Part shown: positions 36,173 to 44,926 of the stretch, piece after piece
Layout of the letters: the number at the start of each line of letters is the position of its first letter
How positions within the stretch are numbered: position 1 is the stretch's first letter
Source: Betaproteobacteria bacterium
Lineage (GTDB): Bacteria; Pseudomonadota; Gammaproteobacteria; Burkholderiales; SG8-39
Reading direction: 5' to 3'
DNA: 64,000 bases
Assembly: GCA_016210745.1 (NCBI GenBank)
Contig: JACQTO010000207.1
Span: 1-64,000, forward strand
Made by a program: the position numbers and the translations under genes
Notes under the pieces: model-generated
Databases searched by the model: none
What the model saw: only the letters and a program-made list of their open reading frames with translations
What the model was told of the DNA's origin: nothing

Positions 36173-36904
36173 ATGGGCACCGCCATGAATGGATTTCGTT
36201 TCCGCAGCTACGCGTTTCGGCCGGGGCTATGGCCCAGCGTCGCGACGCTTGTCATGGTAGCCGTGACGGTCTCGCTCGGCAATTGGCAGACTCGCCGCGC
36301 CGAGCAGAAGCTCCAGATGCAGGAACATCGTGAGCAGCGCGCGAGGGGCCCGGCGCTGGATCTGCCTGCGTTTCCCGTCAGGGCCGAAGATTTTGCCGAT
36401 AGTCCGGTCAGAGTGCGCGGTGAATTTACGCCCGGGCACACACTGTTCCTCGACAACAAGGTGTTGCGCGGGGTGGTCGGCTATCACGTACTCACGCCGT
36501 TGAGGATCGCCGGAGGGAATCTGTACGTGATCGTCAATCGAGGTTGGGTTGCCGCGGGTGCTCGGCGCGAGGATCTGCCCCAAGTCCACACGCCGCCAGG
36601 GGGAGTGAGCCTCGAGGGAGTCGCGCTGGTGCCCGCCAGGTTCTATTACGAGCTTGGATCGGGCACTGGCGCGGGCCCGCTGGTGCAGAACCTGGCGCTG
36701 GATCGTATCGGAGAGCGCACCGGGCTGAGCCTGCAGCCGATCGTTATTTATCAGACGAGCGACAACCGCGACGGACTCGTGCGCGCTTGGGAGCGGGCGG
36801 ACTCGGGCGCCGACACGCACCGCGGCTATGCGCTGCAATGGTACCTGCTTGCCGCGCTTACAATGGTTCTTTATGTCACCTACAGCCTCAGACGCATCGA
36901 CTAA
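36173..36904 (+). CDS. SURF1-family oxidase assembly protein
   Basis: 243 residues. Two membrane helices, at the N- and C-terminal ends (WPSVATLVMVAVTVSLGNWQTRRA and ALQWYLLAALTMVLYVTYSLRR), flank a periplasmic domain with VRGEFTPGHTLFLDNKVLRGVVGYHVLTPL and VNRGWV. SURF1/Shy1 proteins help insert haem a into subunit I. An 8-bp perfect hairpin GCAATAGC-TATG-GCTATTGC (36069-36088) lies in the upstream spacer. Confidence 0.95.
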   Translation: MGTAMNGFRFRSYAFRPGLWPSVATLVMVAVTVSLGNWQTRRAEQKLQMQEHREQRARGPALDLPAFPVRAEDFADSPVRVRGEFTPGHTLFLDNKVLRGVVGYHVLTPLRIAGGNLYVIVNRGWVAAGARREDLPQVHTPPGGVSLEGVALVPARFYYELGSGTGAGPLVQNLALDRIGERTGLSLQPIVIYQTSDNRDGLVRAWERADSGADTHRGYALQWYLLAALTMVLYVTYSLRRID

Positions 36905-36911
36905 AGGGGGA

Positions 36912-37475
36912 ATGCACGGGCGCGGTCGCTGGGTGCCGGCGGCGATATTGCTCGCCTGCGTGGCTCCGCTTGTCGCCGCTTATCTGGTGTACGGCCTATG
37001 GCCCCCGGAGCGGCAAATGAATTACGGGGAGCTGATCAACCCCCTGCCCCTGCCCCGGGAAAAACTCCCGCGCGTGGACGGCCGGGCCTTCGAGCTGGGC
37101 GAACTCAAGGGCCGTTGGGTCATGGTGCAGGTCGATGAGGCGCGATGTGCCGAGGCGTGCCGCACGAAGCTCTACCACATGCGCCAGGTTCGGCTCACGC
37201 AGGGCCGCGATTTGCACAGGATCGAACGCCTCTGGCTGGTTGCCGACGACGCACCGGTCGCGCCACCGCTGATCGAGAGCTATGCCGGCACCCATATCGT
37301 GCGCGCGCGCGACAGCATGCTGCTGGCGCAGTTTTCCGCGAGGCACGATGCGCGCGACCATATCTACCTCATCGACCCGCTGGGGAACCTCATGCTGCGT
37401 TTCCCGCGGAATGCGGACCCCAGCCGAATGAAAAAGGATCTCGAGCGGCTGCTCAAGGTCTCGTGGGTAGGATAG
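36912..37475 (+). CDS. Membrane-anchored thioredoxin-like/Sco-like protein of the cox locus
   Basis: 187 residues. N-terminal membrane helix (VPAAILLACVAPLVAAYLVYGL), then a thioredoxin-like periplasmic domain with a CXXXC pair in EARCAEACRTKLYH, spaced like the copper site of SCO1. The downstream SCO His is not obvious: IYLIDPLGNLMLRFPRNADPSRMKKDLERLLK resembles the C-terminus of SCO proteins. It follows SURF1 by 7 bp and precedes true SCO1 by 9 bp. Probably a thiol reductase or divergent copper chaperone for CuA; the role is inferred. Confidence 0.75.
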   Translation: MHGRGRWVPAAILLACVAPLVAAYLVYGLWPPERQMNYGELINPLPLPREKLPRVDGRAFELGELKGRWVMVQVDEARCAEACRTKLYHMRQVRLTQGRDLHRIERLWLVADDAPVAPPLIESYAGTHIVRARDSMLLAQFSARHDARDHIYLIDPLGNLMLRFPRNADPSRMKKDLERLLKVSWVG

Positions 37476-37484
37476 GGAGGTATT

Positions 37485-38084
37485 GTGCAGATAAGCTCTA
37501 GAGTCCTACGCACTGCTTTCGCGCTGCTCTTGGCGGCTTTGTTTCTGGCGGCTTGCGGGCCTTCGGCTCCCAAGTTCAGGAATGCCGACATCACCGGCGC
37601 GGAGTACGGACGCGACTTGGCGCTTACCGACCATACGGGAAAAGCGCGCACGCTTGCTGATTTTCGCGGCAAGGTGGTCGTCATGTTTTTCGGCTTCATG
37701 CGCTGCCCCGACGTGTGTCCGACGACGCTTGCGGAACTGAAGGTGGTGTTGGAGGGGCTCGGCGCCGACGCCTCGCGCGTGCAGGTTCTGTTCATAACCC
37801 TGGACCCCGAGCGCGACACCCCAGACCTGCTTGCCCAGTACGTGACCGCGTTCAGTCCGAACTTCCTCGGCCTCTACGGCGATATGCAAGCCACGGCGCG
37901 GGTCGCCAAGGAATTCAAGATTTTCTACCAGAAGGCGCCCGGGCCGGGCCCCGGAGACTACAGCATCGACCATTCCGCCGGCAGCTATGTAATCGATCCT
38001 CAGGGTCGGCTCCGGCTCTACGTCCGCCACGGGCAAGCCGCCGGTCTAGCCGCCGATTTGCGCTTGCTCCTGAAAGGAGCCTGA
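37485..38084 (+). CDS. SCO1/SenC copper chaperone lipoprotein
   Basis: 199 residues. Lipobox LFLAAC, then the SCO thioredoxin fold with CPDVCP copper-binding cysteines (GFMRCPDVCPTTL) and the conserved His in YSIDHSAGSYVIDP. Delivers copper or reduces thiols at CuA of subunit II. GTG start with a GGGAGG site. In many relatives ctaA and ctaB precede this gene; here they are missing. Confidence 0.95.
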   Translation: MQISSRVLRTAFALLLAALFLAACGPSAPKFRNADITGAEYGRDLALTDHTGKARTLADFRGKVVVMFFGFMRCPDVCPTTLAELKVVLEGLGADASRVQVLFITLDPERDTPDLLAQYVTAFSPNFLGLYGDMQATARVAKEFKIFYQKAPGPGPGDYSIDHSAGSYVIDPQGRLRLYVRHGQAAGLAADLRLLLKGA

Positions 38085-38102
38085 ACAAAATGCGCGGGAC
38101 GG

Positions 38103-38960
38103 TCAGGCTGCCGTCATCGCTCCCTTCATTTTGGCCAGCGCTTTGGCCTCGATCTGGCGGATGCGTTCGGCCGAAACCTTGAACTCCTCGGCCAGATCAT
38201 GCAGTGTCGCACCGTCCTTTTCACGCAACCAGCGCGCCTCGATAATGCGGCGACTGCGCGCATCGAGGGTCGCTAGCGCCGTTTTCAGCCCTTGGGCCCG
38301 CAAGTTCTCGGACTCGGCCGCCTCAAGGCGCTGCAGCGGTTCGCCACCGGGGTCGGCCAAGTAGGCGATCGGGGCGTAGTGATCCTCGTCATCGTCTCCA
38401 TGGGCTTCAAGGGCCACGTCCTGGCCGCCCAGACGAGTCTCCATCTCGACCACTTCCTCGGGTTTCACCCGCAGTAGCCCGGCAATGGACCTGACCTGAT
38501 CGCCGGTGAGGGTGTCAAGTCCGGGTTTCATGCTGCGCAAATTGAAGAACAGCTTCCTCTGCGCTTTGGTGGTGGCGATTTTTACCAACCGCCAGTTGCG
38601 CAGGATGAATTCGTGGATCTCGGCTTTGATCCAGTGAATGGCGAAGGACACAAGACGCACGCCGCGGTCGGGGTCAAAGCGCTTGACTGCCTTCATCAAG
38701 CCGATGTTGCCCTCCTGGATCAGGTCCGCATGGGGCAGGCCATATCCCAAATAGCCACGGGCGATCGCCACCACCACGCGCAAATGCGACAGCACGAGCT
38801 GGCGTGCGGCCTCCAGGTCCTCTTCATCCCGGAGCCGGCGCGCAAGCCGTACCTCGTCCTCGGCCGAGAGAATCGGGAACCGATTGACTTCCTGGATGTA
38901 ACTCGCAAGGCTTCCTCCCGAGGAAGGAATCGGCAACGCCAATGCGTTCGTCATCTGCAT
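38103..38960 (-). CDS. rpoH: RNA polymerase sigma-32 (heat-shock sigma factor)
   Basis: 285 residues. Region 1.2/2 (YIQEVNRFPILSAEDEVRLARRLRD, LIQEGNIGLMKAVKRFDPDRGVRLVSFAIHWIKAEI), the RpoH box (KAQRKLFFNLRS) at about 129-140, and region 4.2 (TLHDLAEEFKVSAERIRQIEAKAL). Two candidate ATGs 6 bp apart (38960, 38954); AGGAG spacing favours the second. CIRCE operator and sigma-70 promoter lie at 39036-39065. It should drive the hslVU and hsp20 promoters in this same window. Confidence 0.97.
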   Translation of the reverse strand: MQMTNALALPIPSSGGSLASYIQEVNRFPILSAEDEVRLARRLRDEEDLEAARQLVLSHLRVVVAIARGYLGYGLPHADLIQEGNIGLMKAVKRFDPDRGVRLVSFAIHWIKAEIHEFILRNWRLVKIATTKAQRKLFFNLRSMKPGLDTLTGDQVRSIAGLLRVKPEEVVEMETRLGGQDVALEAHGDDDEDHYAPIAYLADPGGEPLQRLEAAESENLRAQGLKTALATLDARSRRIIEARWLREKDGATLHDLAEEFKVSAERIRQIEAKALAKMKGAMTAA

Positions 38961-39035
38961 GTTCTCCTGACTATTTGCGGGAACCCTGAACCCGGGCGTT
39001 CCCGCCTCTCAGTTAGTTGACTCTTGACCATACAA

Positions 39036-39065
39036 ATTTTAGCACTCGCGACCATAGAGTGCCAA
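39036..39065 (-). promoter_or_regulatory. CIRCE operator overlapping a sigma-70 promoter of rpoH
   Basis: Minus strand: TTGGCACTC-N9-GAGTGCTAA (39065-39039), one base from the CIRCE consensus TTAGCACTC-N9-GAGTGCTAA, the HrcA binding site. The same bases form a promoter: -35 TTGGCA (39065-39060), 18-base spacer, -10 TAAAAT (39041-39036). Bound HrcA would cover both hexamers. Start of transcription would fall about 65-70 bp before the rpoH ATG. Confidence 0.85.
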
Positions 39066-39137
39066 TCGGTCTGGAAGTTCCCCGCCGAATCCGATCTCCG
39101 GCACTTCAATCAGACTTGCTCAAGAACGGCCGTTCTC

Positions 39138-40046
39138 CTATTGGAGACGGTTTCTCGCTAAGTGTCTGCTTACTGACAAATATGACCCAACCCAGCCGAG
39201 CGCGGCGGCGAAGACCACCACGGCAAACCCGTCGGCGGCCCCGAGGGACTGCAAAGTGAAGTCAGCGCCGAACGCGCCTGAGAGCCCTGAGAGGTCGCGA
39301 TTGAGAAGGTAGATACTGCCCCCGACGATCCCCAGGGCGGCGACGCCCCCAAGGGCGCCTTGCAGGGTGCCAAGGTAGTAAAAGGGACGCCGAACGTAAG
39401 CGTCGGTGGCGCCAATCAACTTGGAAACCTCGATTTCCGCTGCCTGCGTCAGGATTTGCAGACGGATGGTGTTGAAGGTTACCGCGACCAGGCCAAAACC
39501 CAGCAGCGCGGCAAGTAGCGCGACCGCGGTACGGCCAAATCGGAGCGCGCTGTCAACGCGGCGTACCCATGCCCAATCCGCCTGAACATGCGCGACCTTC
39601 GGATTCCGTTTGAGTTCGCGCTCCAGGTTCTGCGCGATTGCCGCGTCGCTTCGCGCGAGGGTCACCACCAGCGCATCGGGCAGCGGATTTTCCTGCAAGG
39701 TCACCGCGAGTTCGGCAACGCCAGGCCGGCTTTTCAGGCTTGCCAGGGCTTCGTCCCTGCCGACGAATTGGACGCTGCGTACGCTCGGGGAGCGGCGCAG
39801 CCGCTCTTGAATTTCCGCTGCATCCTGTCTGCCTGCCGCGGACGCAAGAAATACGCTGATCTGAGGTTCGGTCGCGATGTCCCGCGAAAAAACCTGCAGA
39901 TTAGCGAATAACAGGTAGCCCCCGAGCGGCAGCGCGAGCGCCACCCCGATGACCAGCACATTGAGCAGCGAGGCGAGAGGGTTCTCGGCCAGCCGCGCGG
40001 CCGTCCGGGTAAAGCTCAGCCAATGCTGGCGCAGCCATGTGTTCAT
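39138..40046 (-). CDS. ftsX: Cell division protein FtsX
   Basis: 302 residues. Four membrane helices: one near residue 25-45, three in the last 130 residues, with a periplasmic domain (about 55-165) between (ISVFLASAAGRQDAAEIQERL, VQFVGRDEALASL). Transmits FtsE ATPase activity to the EnvC-type amidase activator, which is also encoded in this window. ATGA overlap with ftsE. Confidence 0.96.
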   Translation of the reverse strand: MNTWLRQHWLSFTRTAARLAENPLASLLNVLVIGVALALPLGGYLLFANLQVFSRDIATEPQISVFLASAAGRQDAAEIQERLRRSPSVRSVQFVGRDEALASLKSRPGVAELAVTLQENPLPDALVVTLARSDAAIAQNLERELKRNPKVAHVQADWAWVRRVDSALRFGRTAVALLAALLGFGLVAVTFNTIRLQILTQAAEIEVSKLIGATDAYVRRPFYYLGTLQGALGGVAALGIVGGSIYLLNRDLSGLSGAFGADFTLQSLGAADGFAVVVFAAALGWVGSYLSVSRHLARNRLQ

Positions 40047-40735
40047 GTCAGCAGCTCATGCATCGCCGGGCTGGCGGCCATGCGGCCGTGATCGAGAGCG
40101 ATCACACGCGGTTTCAACTTCGCGATCGGCCTGTCGTCATGAGTGGCAATCAGAACGGTTACGCCAACCTGGTTAAACGATTGGACCATGTCGATGATTG
40201 CCTCGGCGTATACCAGGTCCAGGCTTGCGGTCGGTTCGTCCGCAAGCAGTATGTTCGGGCGGTTGACGATCGCCCGTGCTATGCAAAGGCGCTGCTGCTC
40301 GCCGCCGGAAAGCGCGATGGGGTTAGCGCGCTCGCGCCCGAGTAACCCCACTTTGTCCAGCGCAGCGCGCACACGCCGGGCCGCCTCCCGATACGGATGC
40401 CCGGTAACCAGCAACGGCAACATCACATTGTCGAATACCGAGCGGTCGTAGAGCAGTTTATGGTCCTGGAATACCAGACCGAGATTGCGCCGCAGAAAGG
40501 GGATCGCGCGATTGCGCATCGCCGACGCGTTCTGTCCCCCGACCAACACGGTGCCCGAATTCGGCCGCTCGATGGCAGCGATCAGCTTGAGGAGGGTGCT
40601 CTTGCCGGCGCCGGAAGCGCCGGTGACGAACACCATTTCGCCCTGCTCGATCGAAAAGCTTATATCGCTCAGAGCAGCATATCCGCCCGGATAGTGTTTG
40701 GATACCTGGCTAAAGCTGATAATTGCCGCGGCCAA
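40043..40735 (-). CDS. ftsE: Cell division ATP-binding protein FtsE
   Basis: 230 residues. ABC ATPase: Walker [18 protein letters not shown]-loop LVFQDHKLL, signature [14 protein letters not shown], Walker [13 protein letters not shown], switch His [16 protein letters not shown] start is FtsE-like. TTG start with a GGTGGAG site, 9 bp after ftsY. Forms the FtsEX complex at the septum. Confidence 0.96.
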   Translation of the reverse strand: MAAAIISFSQVSKHYPGGYAALSDISFSIEQGEMVFVTGASGAGKSTLLKLIAAIERPNSGTVLVGGQNASAMRNRAIPFLRRNLGLVFQDHKLLYDRSVFDNVMLPLLVTGHPYREAARRVRAALDKVGLLGRERANPIALSGGEQQRLCIARAIVNRPNILLADEPTASLDLVYAEAIIDMVQSFNQVGVTVLIATHDDRPIAKLKPRVIALDHGRMAASPAMHELLT

Positions 40736-40744
40736 AGCTCCACC

Positions 40745-41779
40745 CTAGTCCAGAAGCGCCGTCACGAAATCGCTGGCGTTGAACGGCCTCAGATCGTCTA
40801 TGGCTTCTCCCACGCCGACGAAAATGAGCGGGATAGAGGGGGCTAGGCCGGATTGGTTCGATTGGACCGCGCCGGGGCGCGACTGCGGCCCGTTGGACTG
40901 CGCCCGCGCTGTGTTGGATCGCGCATGCGCCGTATTGGATCGCGCATGCGCGATGGCCGCGACGACGCCTCCCTTGGCGGTGCCATCGAGTTTGGTAAGG
41001 ATGAGGCCGGTGAGCCCGAGCGCGCTATCGAAGGAGCGCACCTGGTTGAACGTATTCTGGCCGGTATTTGCATCGAGCACGAGCCAGGTCTCGTGCGGTG
41101 CGGACTCGTCGGTCTTGGCGATCACGCGCTTGATCTTCTTCACCTCCTCCATCAGGTGAAGTTGTGTCGGCAGCCGCCCGGCGGTATCGGCGATGACGAT
41201 GTCGATCGAGCGGGCGCGCGCTGCCTGGATAGCGTCGAAAATAATCGCCGCCGGATCGCCTCCCTGCTGCGATATCACGGTGACGTCATTCCTCTCGCCC
41301 CAGGCAACGAGTTGCTCGCGTGCGGCGGCGCGAAAGGTGTCCCCGGCGGCAAGCAGGACGGAGTGTCCCTGGGTCTGAAAAAAGTGCGCAAGCTTGCCAA
41401 TCGAGGTGGTTTTGCCGGCACCGTTGACTCCGGCGATCATGATAACGAAGGGCTTGTGAGACCTCGTGTCGACGGTCTTCTCCAGCGGCTGGAGCAGCTC
41501 GACCAGGATGGCGTGCAATTGCGCCTTGAGATCCGCGGCGGTTTGCACCCCGGCTCGTCGGGCGCGCTTGCGCAGCTCGGCGATCAGATACGCGCTTGCC
41601 TCGACCCCGGCATCGGCAGCCAACAGCGCCGTCTCGAGATCCTCGAACAGCGCCTCGTCGATGCGCCTGCCGGAGAACAGGCCGCCGAGCTGGGAACGCG
41701 TCTTCTGCAGACCCGACTTGAGCCGGTCGAACCATGACGGGGTCGATGCCGGATCGCTTTTCCTGAACAGGCGGAGCAT
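40745..41779 (-). CDS. ftsY: Signal recognition particle receptor FtsY with a 38-residue insertion
   Basis: 344 residues. NG domain of the SRP GTPase family: N domain ([36 protein letters not shown]), P-loop [45 protein letters not shown], and [12 protein letters not shown]. Between [10 protein letters not shown] and [10 protein letters not shown], where other FtsY proteins have only about 5-6 residues, lies a repeat-derived stretch (two HARSNTA units, then Gln/Ser/Pro-rich). The acidic A domain is absent or very short. Co-directional with ftsEX. All GTP-binding motifs remain intact, so it is probably functional. Confidence 0.95.
   Translation of the reverse strand: MLRLFRKSDPASTPSWFDRLKSGLQKTRSQLGGLFSGRRIDEALFEDLETALLAADAGVEASAYLIAELRKRARRAGVQTAADLKAQLHAILVELLQPLEKTVDTRSHKPFVIMIAGVNGAGKTTSIGKLAHFFQTQGHSVLLAAGDTFRAAAREQLVAWGERNDVTVISQQGGDPAAIIFDAIQAARARSIDIVIADTAGRLPTQLHLMEEVKKIKRVIAKTDESAPHETWLVLDANTGQNTFNQVRSFDSALGLTGLILTKLDGTAKGGVVAAIAHARSNTAHARSNTARAQSNGPQSRPGAVQSNQSGLAPSIPLIFVGVGEAIDDLRPFNASDFVTALLD
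40835..40948 (-). repeat. 114-bp in-frame repeat insertion inside ftsY
   Basis: The plus strand contains two consecutive 21-bp units starting TTGGATCGCGCATGCGC at 40914 and 40935, followed by decayed related sequence to about 40835. The palindromic GCGCATGCGC core occurs in both. The coding product is [19 protein letters not shown] plus about 19 further residues, with no equivalent in the family. Confidence 0.8.
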
Positions 41780-41994
41780 GGGGACAGTGGGTTGGAGCCG
41801 GAAGGGCTGCTAATGGGAGCGCCGATTTTATCAGCTTCGCATGCCTCTCCGTCTGCCTGTCCGTGGCGATCGCATCGCTCGCGCGACACCGCCGGCAATG
41901 CCGCTGTCATGCCAGCATGCCTGCACCGAATCGTTTTCGGGATCTTATTTGATCTACATCAACGTAGAAGCCCACCCGAGAATCGACAATGTAT

Positions 41995-42040
41995 GTGCAA
42001 TATATTGCAGTTCCGCTTCCATAGTGTGCAATATAATGCA
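41995..42040 (+). promoter_or_regulatory. Paired palindromic operators over a promoter upstream of the M16 protease genes
   Basis: GTGCAATATATTGCA (41995-42009) contains the perfect palindrome TGCAATATATTGCA. A second copy, GTGCAATATAATGCA (42026-42040), lies exactly 31 bp downstream, about three helical turns, with one mismatch. The second copy overlaps a perfect -10 hexamer TATAAT (42032-42037) that reads toward the gene at 42115; no good -35 is seen. The arrangement suggests a repressor binding cooperatively. The 334-bp gap from ftsY (41780-42114) holds nothing else that I can support. Confidence 0.65.
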
Positions 42041-42114
42041 TACACGAAGTTTCTTGACCCTTTGCGTTGCCTCGCCAGGGGCCGAACGCAGTTTGAGAGA
42101 CAAAGAACGCGATA

Positions 42115-43572
42115 ATGCAGAATGTAGCCAATCAGCTTAGTACTTGGCGCGAAAAGCGAAACGATCGCGCTGCCCCGCGGACCGCGAGGAGCAGACTACC
42201 GGTCGCTGCGATGATGTGCACCTACGTTCTTGTCGGCGCCGTCCTGGCGATTGCATGGACGAAGGCCGCCGCACATTGCACCGAACGGCGTTTAAGCAAC
42301 GGGCTGCGCATAATCGTGAAGGAAGATCATCGCTCACCGACCATCGTGCAGCAGGTCTGGTATCGCGTCGGCAGCATGGACGAATCGAGCGGGACCACCG
42401 GAGTGGCCCACGTGCTCGAACACATGATGTTCAAGGGCACGCGCGCAATTGCGTCAGGGGAACTGTCGCGCCAAATCGCCGAAGCCGGTGGGCGCGAGAA
42501 CGCCTTCACAGGAACCGACCACACGGTTTATTTTCAACAGATGCATCGCGACCGGCTGGCGCTGGCGATGGAACTCGAGGCAGATCGCATGGCGAACTTG
42601 GTCCTCGACGAGAAGGAATTTTCGCCGGAGATCAAAGTGGTGATGGAGGAGCGGCGCCTGCGCACCGACGACCGCCCGCGCTCGCGCGTTTACGAAAGCC
42701 TGATGGCAACCGCATTTACCGCGCACCCTTATCAATGGCCGGTGGTCGGTTGGATGGGTGACTTGGAAAAGATGACCTACCGCGATGCCGCCGACTGGTA
42801 CCGGCGCTGGTACGCGCCCAACAACGCTATCGTAATCATTGTCGGCGATGTCGACACGGAGGAAGTATTCCGGCTGGCCGAGCGCACCTACGGGCGGATT
42901 CAGGCAAAGCAGCTGCCATTGCGCGAGGCGGTGCGCGAGCCGCCGCAGAACGGCCTGCGGCGCGTAACCGTGGAGGCTCCAGCCGCGCAGGCGTACGTGA
43001 TGCTGGGCTACAAGGTGCCGGTACTGCGCGATATCGAGCGCGACTGGGAGCCGCATGCGCTCGCGGTTCTGACCGCGCTCCTTGGCGGCACCGAATCGGC
43101 GCGGCTCAATCAGGCATTGGTACGCGAGCGACGCGTCGCGAACCATGCCGCCGCCGCCTACAACCCGCTGGCGCGGGGCCCGGGGATGTTGTACGTCGAG
43201 GGGGCCGTTACGCCGGGGAAGAGCGCAGCCGAGCTCGAATCGGCTCTGCGCGAGCAGGTGGAGCGCATTGCCGCCAAAGGACCGAGCGAAGGGGAACTTG
43301 CCCGGGCCAAAGCCCAGTTGGTGGCGAAGAGCATCTACCGCGGCGACTCGATTTATTCGCAGTCCATGGAAATCGGTCTGCTGAACTCGGCAGGTTTCAC
43401 CCCGCACGACTGCGAGCGTATCATCGCGGGGCTGCGTGCGGTCAGCCCCGCCCAGGTGCGGGAGGTCGCGCGGAAATATCTCACCGAGGAAAACCTCACT
43501 GTCGCAGTTCTTGAACCGCAACCGATGCATGCGCGCCAGCTGCGCGCGGCTGCGCCGGATCGCCGCCATTGA
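42115..43572 (+). CDS. M16 zinc metallopeptidase, catalytic subunit
   Basis: 485 residues in the long form. Inverted zinc motif HXXEH in VAHVLEHMMFKGT, with the downstream Glu in MELEADRMANLVL, and two M16 half-domains. A hydrophobic segment (CTYVLVGAVLAIAWTKAAA) is a signal peptide or anchor. ATGs at 42211/42214 directly before it would give a normal export signal; the ATG at 42115 adds a basic 32-residue leader. Neither has a strong ribosome site. Pairs with the following non-catalytic M16 gene as in bacterial PqqF/mitochondrial-processing-like dimers. Probable periplasmic peptidase. Confidence 0.88.
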   Translation: MQNVANQLSTWREKRNDRAAPRTARSRLPVAAMMCTYVLVGAVLAIAWTKAAAHCTERRLSNGLRIIVKEDHRSPTIVQQVWYRVGSMDESSGTTGVAHVLEHMMFKGTRAIASGELSRQIAEAGGRENAFTGTDHTVYFQQMHRDRLALAMELEADRMANLVLDEKEFSPEIKVVMEERRLRTDDRPRSRVYESLMATAFTAHPYQWPVVGWMGDLEKMTYRDAADWYRRWYAPNNAIVIIVGDVDTEEVFRLAERTYGRIQAKQLPLREAVREPPQNGLRRVTVEAPAAQAYVMLGYKVPVLRDIERDWEPHALAVLTALLGGTESARLNQALVRERRVANHAAAAYNPLARGPGMLYVEGAVTPGKSAAELESALREQVERIAAKGPSEGELARAKAQLVAKSIYRGDSIYSQSMEIGLLNSAGFTPHDCERIIAGLRAVSPAQVREVARKYLTEENLTVAVLEPQPMHARQLRAAAPDRRH

Positions 43573-43594
43573 CCTAGTGCATGCAATCGCCGCG

Positions 43595-44926
43595 ATGATG
43601 AATCCGCGTCGCGGTAGCATCCTGATCGCCGCACTCGCGTGTTTCGCCGGTACCGCACAGGCGAAGCTCGATATACACCATTGGCAGGCCGAATCCGGTG
43701 CTCGCGTTTACTTCGTCGAGAGCCGTTCGATTCCCGTCATCGACATTTGCGTGGAATTTCGCGCCGGCAGCGCCTACGATCCGGCCGGAAAATCCGGGCT
43801 TGCTCGGCTTACGCACACGCTTCTCAGAGCGGGAAGCGCGCGCATCGGCGAGGCCGAGCTCGGCAGGCGATTTGCCGACGTCGGTGCCGAGATAGGGCAA
43901 AACTTCGACCGCGACCGCGCTGCTGCGACGCTGCGCACGCTCTCGTCCAGTCGTGAGCGCAACGGCGCCGTGGAAGCGTTCGTGGAATTGCTGTCGGCCC
44001 CGATATTCCCGGAGACTGCGTTTGCGCGGGAGAAGGCGAGGCTTTCGGCGCATGTCAAGGAAGCGGAAACCCGGCCCGATCAGCTTGCCGAACGCCACTT
44101 GTGGGCCTTGATGTATCCCGGCCACGCGTACGGAGCCTCGCCCACCGGTGAATCGGTCTCAGCCATAGCGTACGCCGACGTGCAGCGATTCTATCGCTCG
44201 CATTACCGCGCGAGTCGCGCCGTGGTGACTATCGTCGGCGATCTGTCGCGCGAGGACGCAGCGGCATTGGCGGTGCGGCTTACCGCGCGGCTTGCTGCGC
44301 CCACGGACCTAGCGTTTTCCGGCACCGAGGCCGCCGAGCCTCCGGAACCGGTGAGCGCAGCAAGCGGCGGGGTTCTGAAGCTCGCACATCCGGCCGGACA
44401 GAGTCATGTGCTCCTCGGACTTCCTGTCCTGGTGCGCGGTGACCCCGATTTCTTCCCGCTCTATGTCGGAAACTATGTGCTCGGCGGGGGCGGGTTCGTC
44501 TCCAGGCTTTATCGCGAAGTGAGGGAAAAGCGCGGCTTTGCCTATAGCGTCCACAGTTATTTCCGGCCGCTGCAACAACGCGGGCCGTTTCTCCTCGGTC
44601 TGCAGACAAAGAAAGACCAGGCAGGCAAGGCGCTGGCGATCGCGAAGCAGGTATTCGAGGAGTTCGTCGCGAACGGACCCACCGAAGCCGAACTCAATGC
44701 AGCGAAGAACGGGTTGGCAAGCGGGTTTCCGCTGCGAATGGACTCGAACCGCAAAATCCTTCAGGAGGTCGCGCTGGTCGGTTTTTACGGGCTGCCCTTG
44801 AACTGGCTGGAAGAGTTTGCCGCCAACGTGCGTCGGGTTACGCTGCCTGAAGTCAAGAGCGCCTATGCGCGCCGCATCGAGCTTTCGCGAGTTGCGACGG
44901 TGATCGTCGGTGCCCCGGAAGAATAG
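43595..44926 (+). CDS. M16 peptidase family, non-catalytic partner subunit
   Basis: 443 residues. Signal peptide (GSILIAALACFAGTAQA). M16 fold, but HXXEH is replaced (LTHTLLRAG in place of the zinc helix). It keeps the substrate-binding Arg/Tyr of the partner subunits (LYREVREKRGFAYSVHSYF). Begins 22 bp after the catalytic gene. Together they form a heterodimeric peptidase of the bacterial M16B type. Its 3' end overlaps the rsmD start by 17 bp. Confidence 0.9.
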   Translation: MMNPRRGSILIAALACFAGTAQAKLDIHHWQAESGARVYFVESRSIPVIDICVEFRAGSAYDPAGKSGLARLTHTLLRAGSARIGEAELGRRFADVGAEIGQNFDRDRAAATLRTLSSSRERNGAVEAFVELLSAPIFPETAFAREKARLSAHVKEAETRPDQLAERHLWALMYPGHAYGASPTGESVSAIAYADVQRFYRSHYRASRAVVTIVGDLSREDAAALAVRLTARLAAPTDLAFSGTEAAEPPEPVSAASGGVLKLAHPAGQSHVLLGLPVLVRGDPDFFPLYVGNYVLGGGGFVSRLYREVREKRGFAYSVHSYFRPLQQRGPFLLGLQTKKDQAGKALAIAKQVFEEFVANGPTEAELNAAKNGLASGFPLRMDSNRKILQEVALVGFYGLPLNWLEEFAANVRRVTLPEVKSAYARRIELSRVATVIVGAPEE

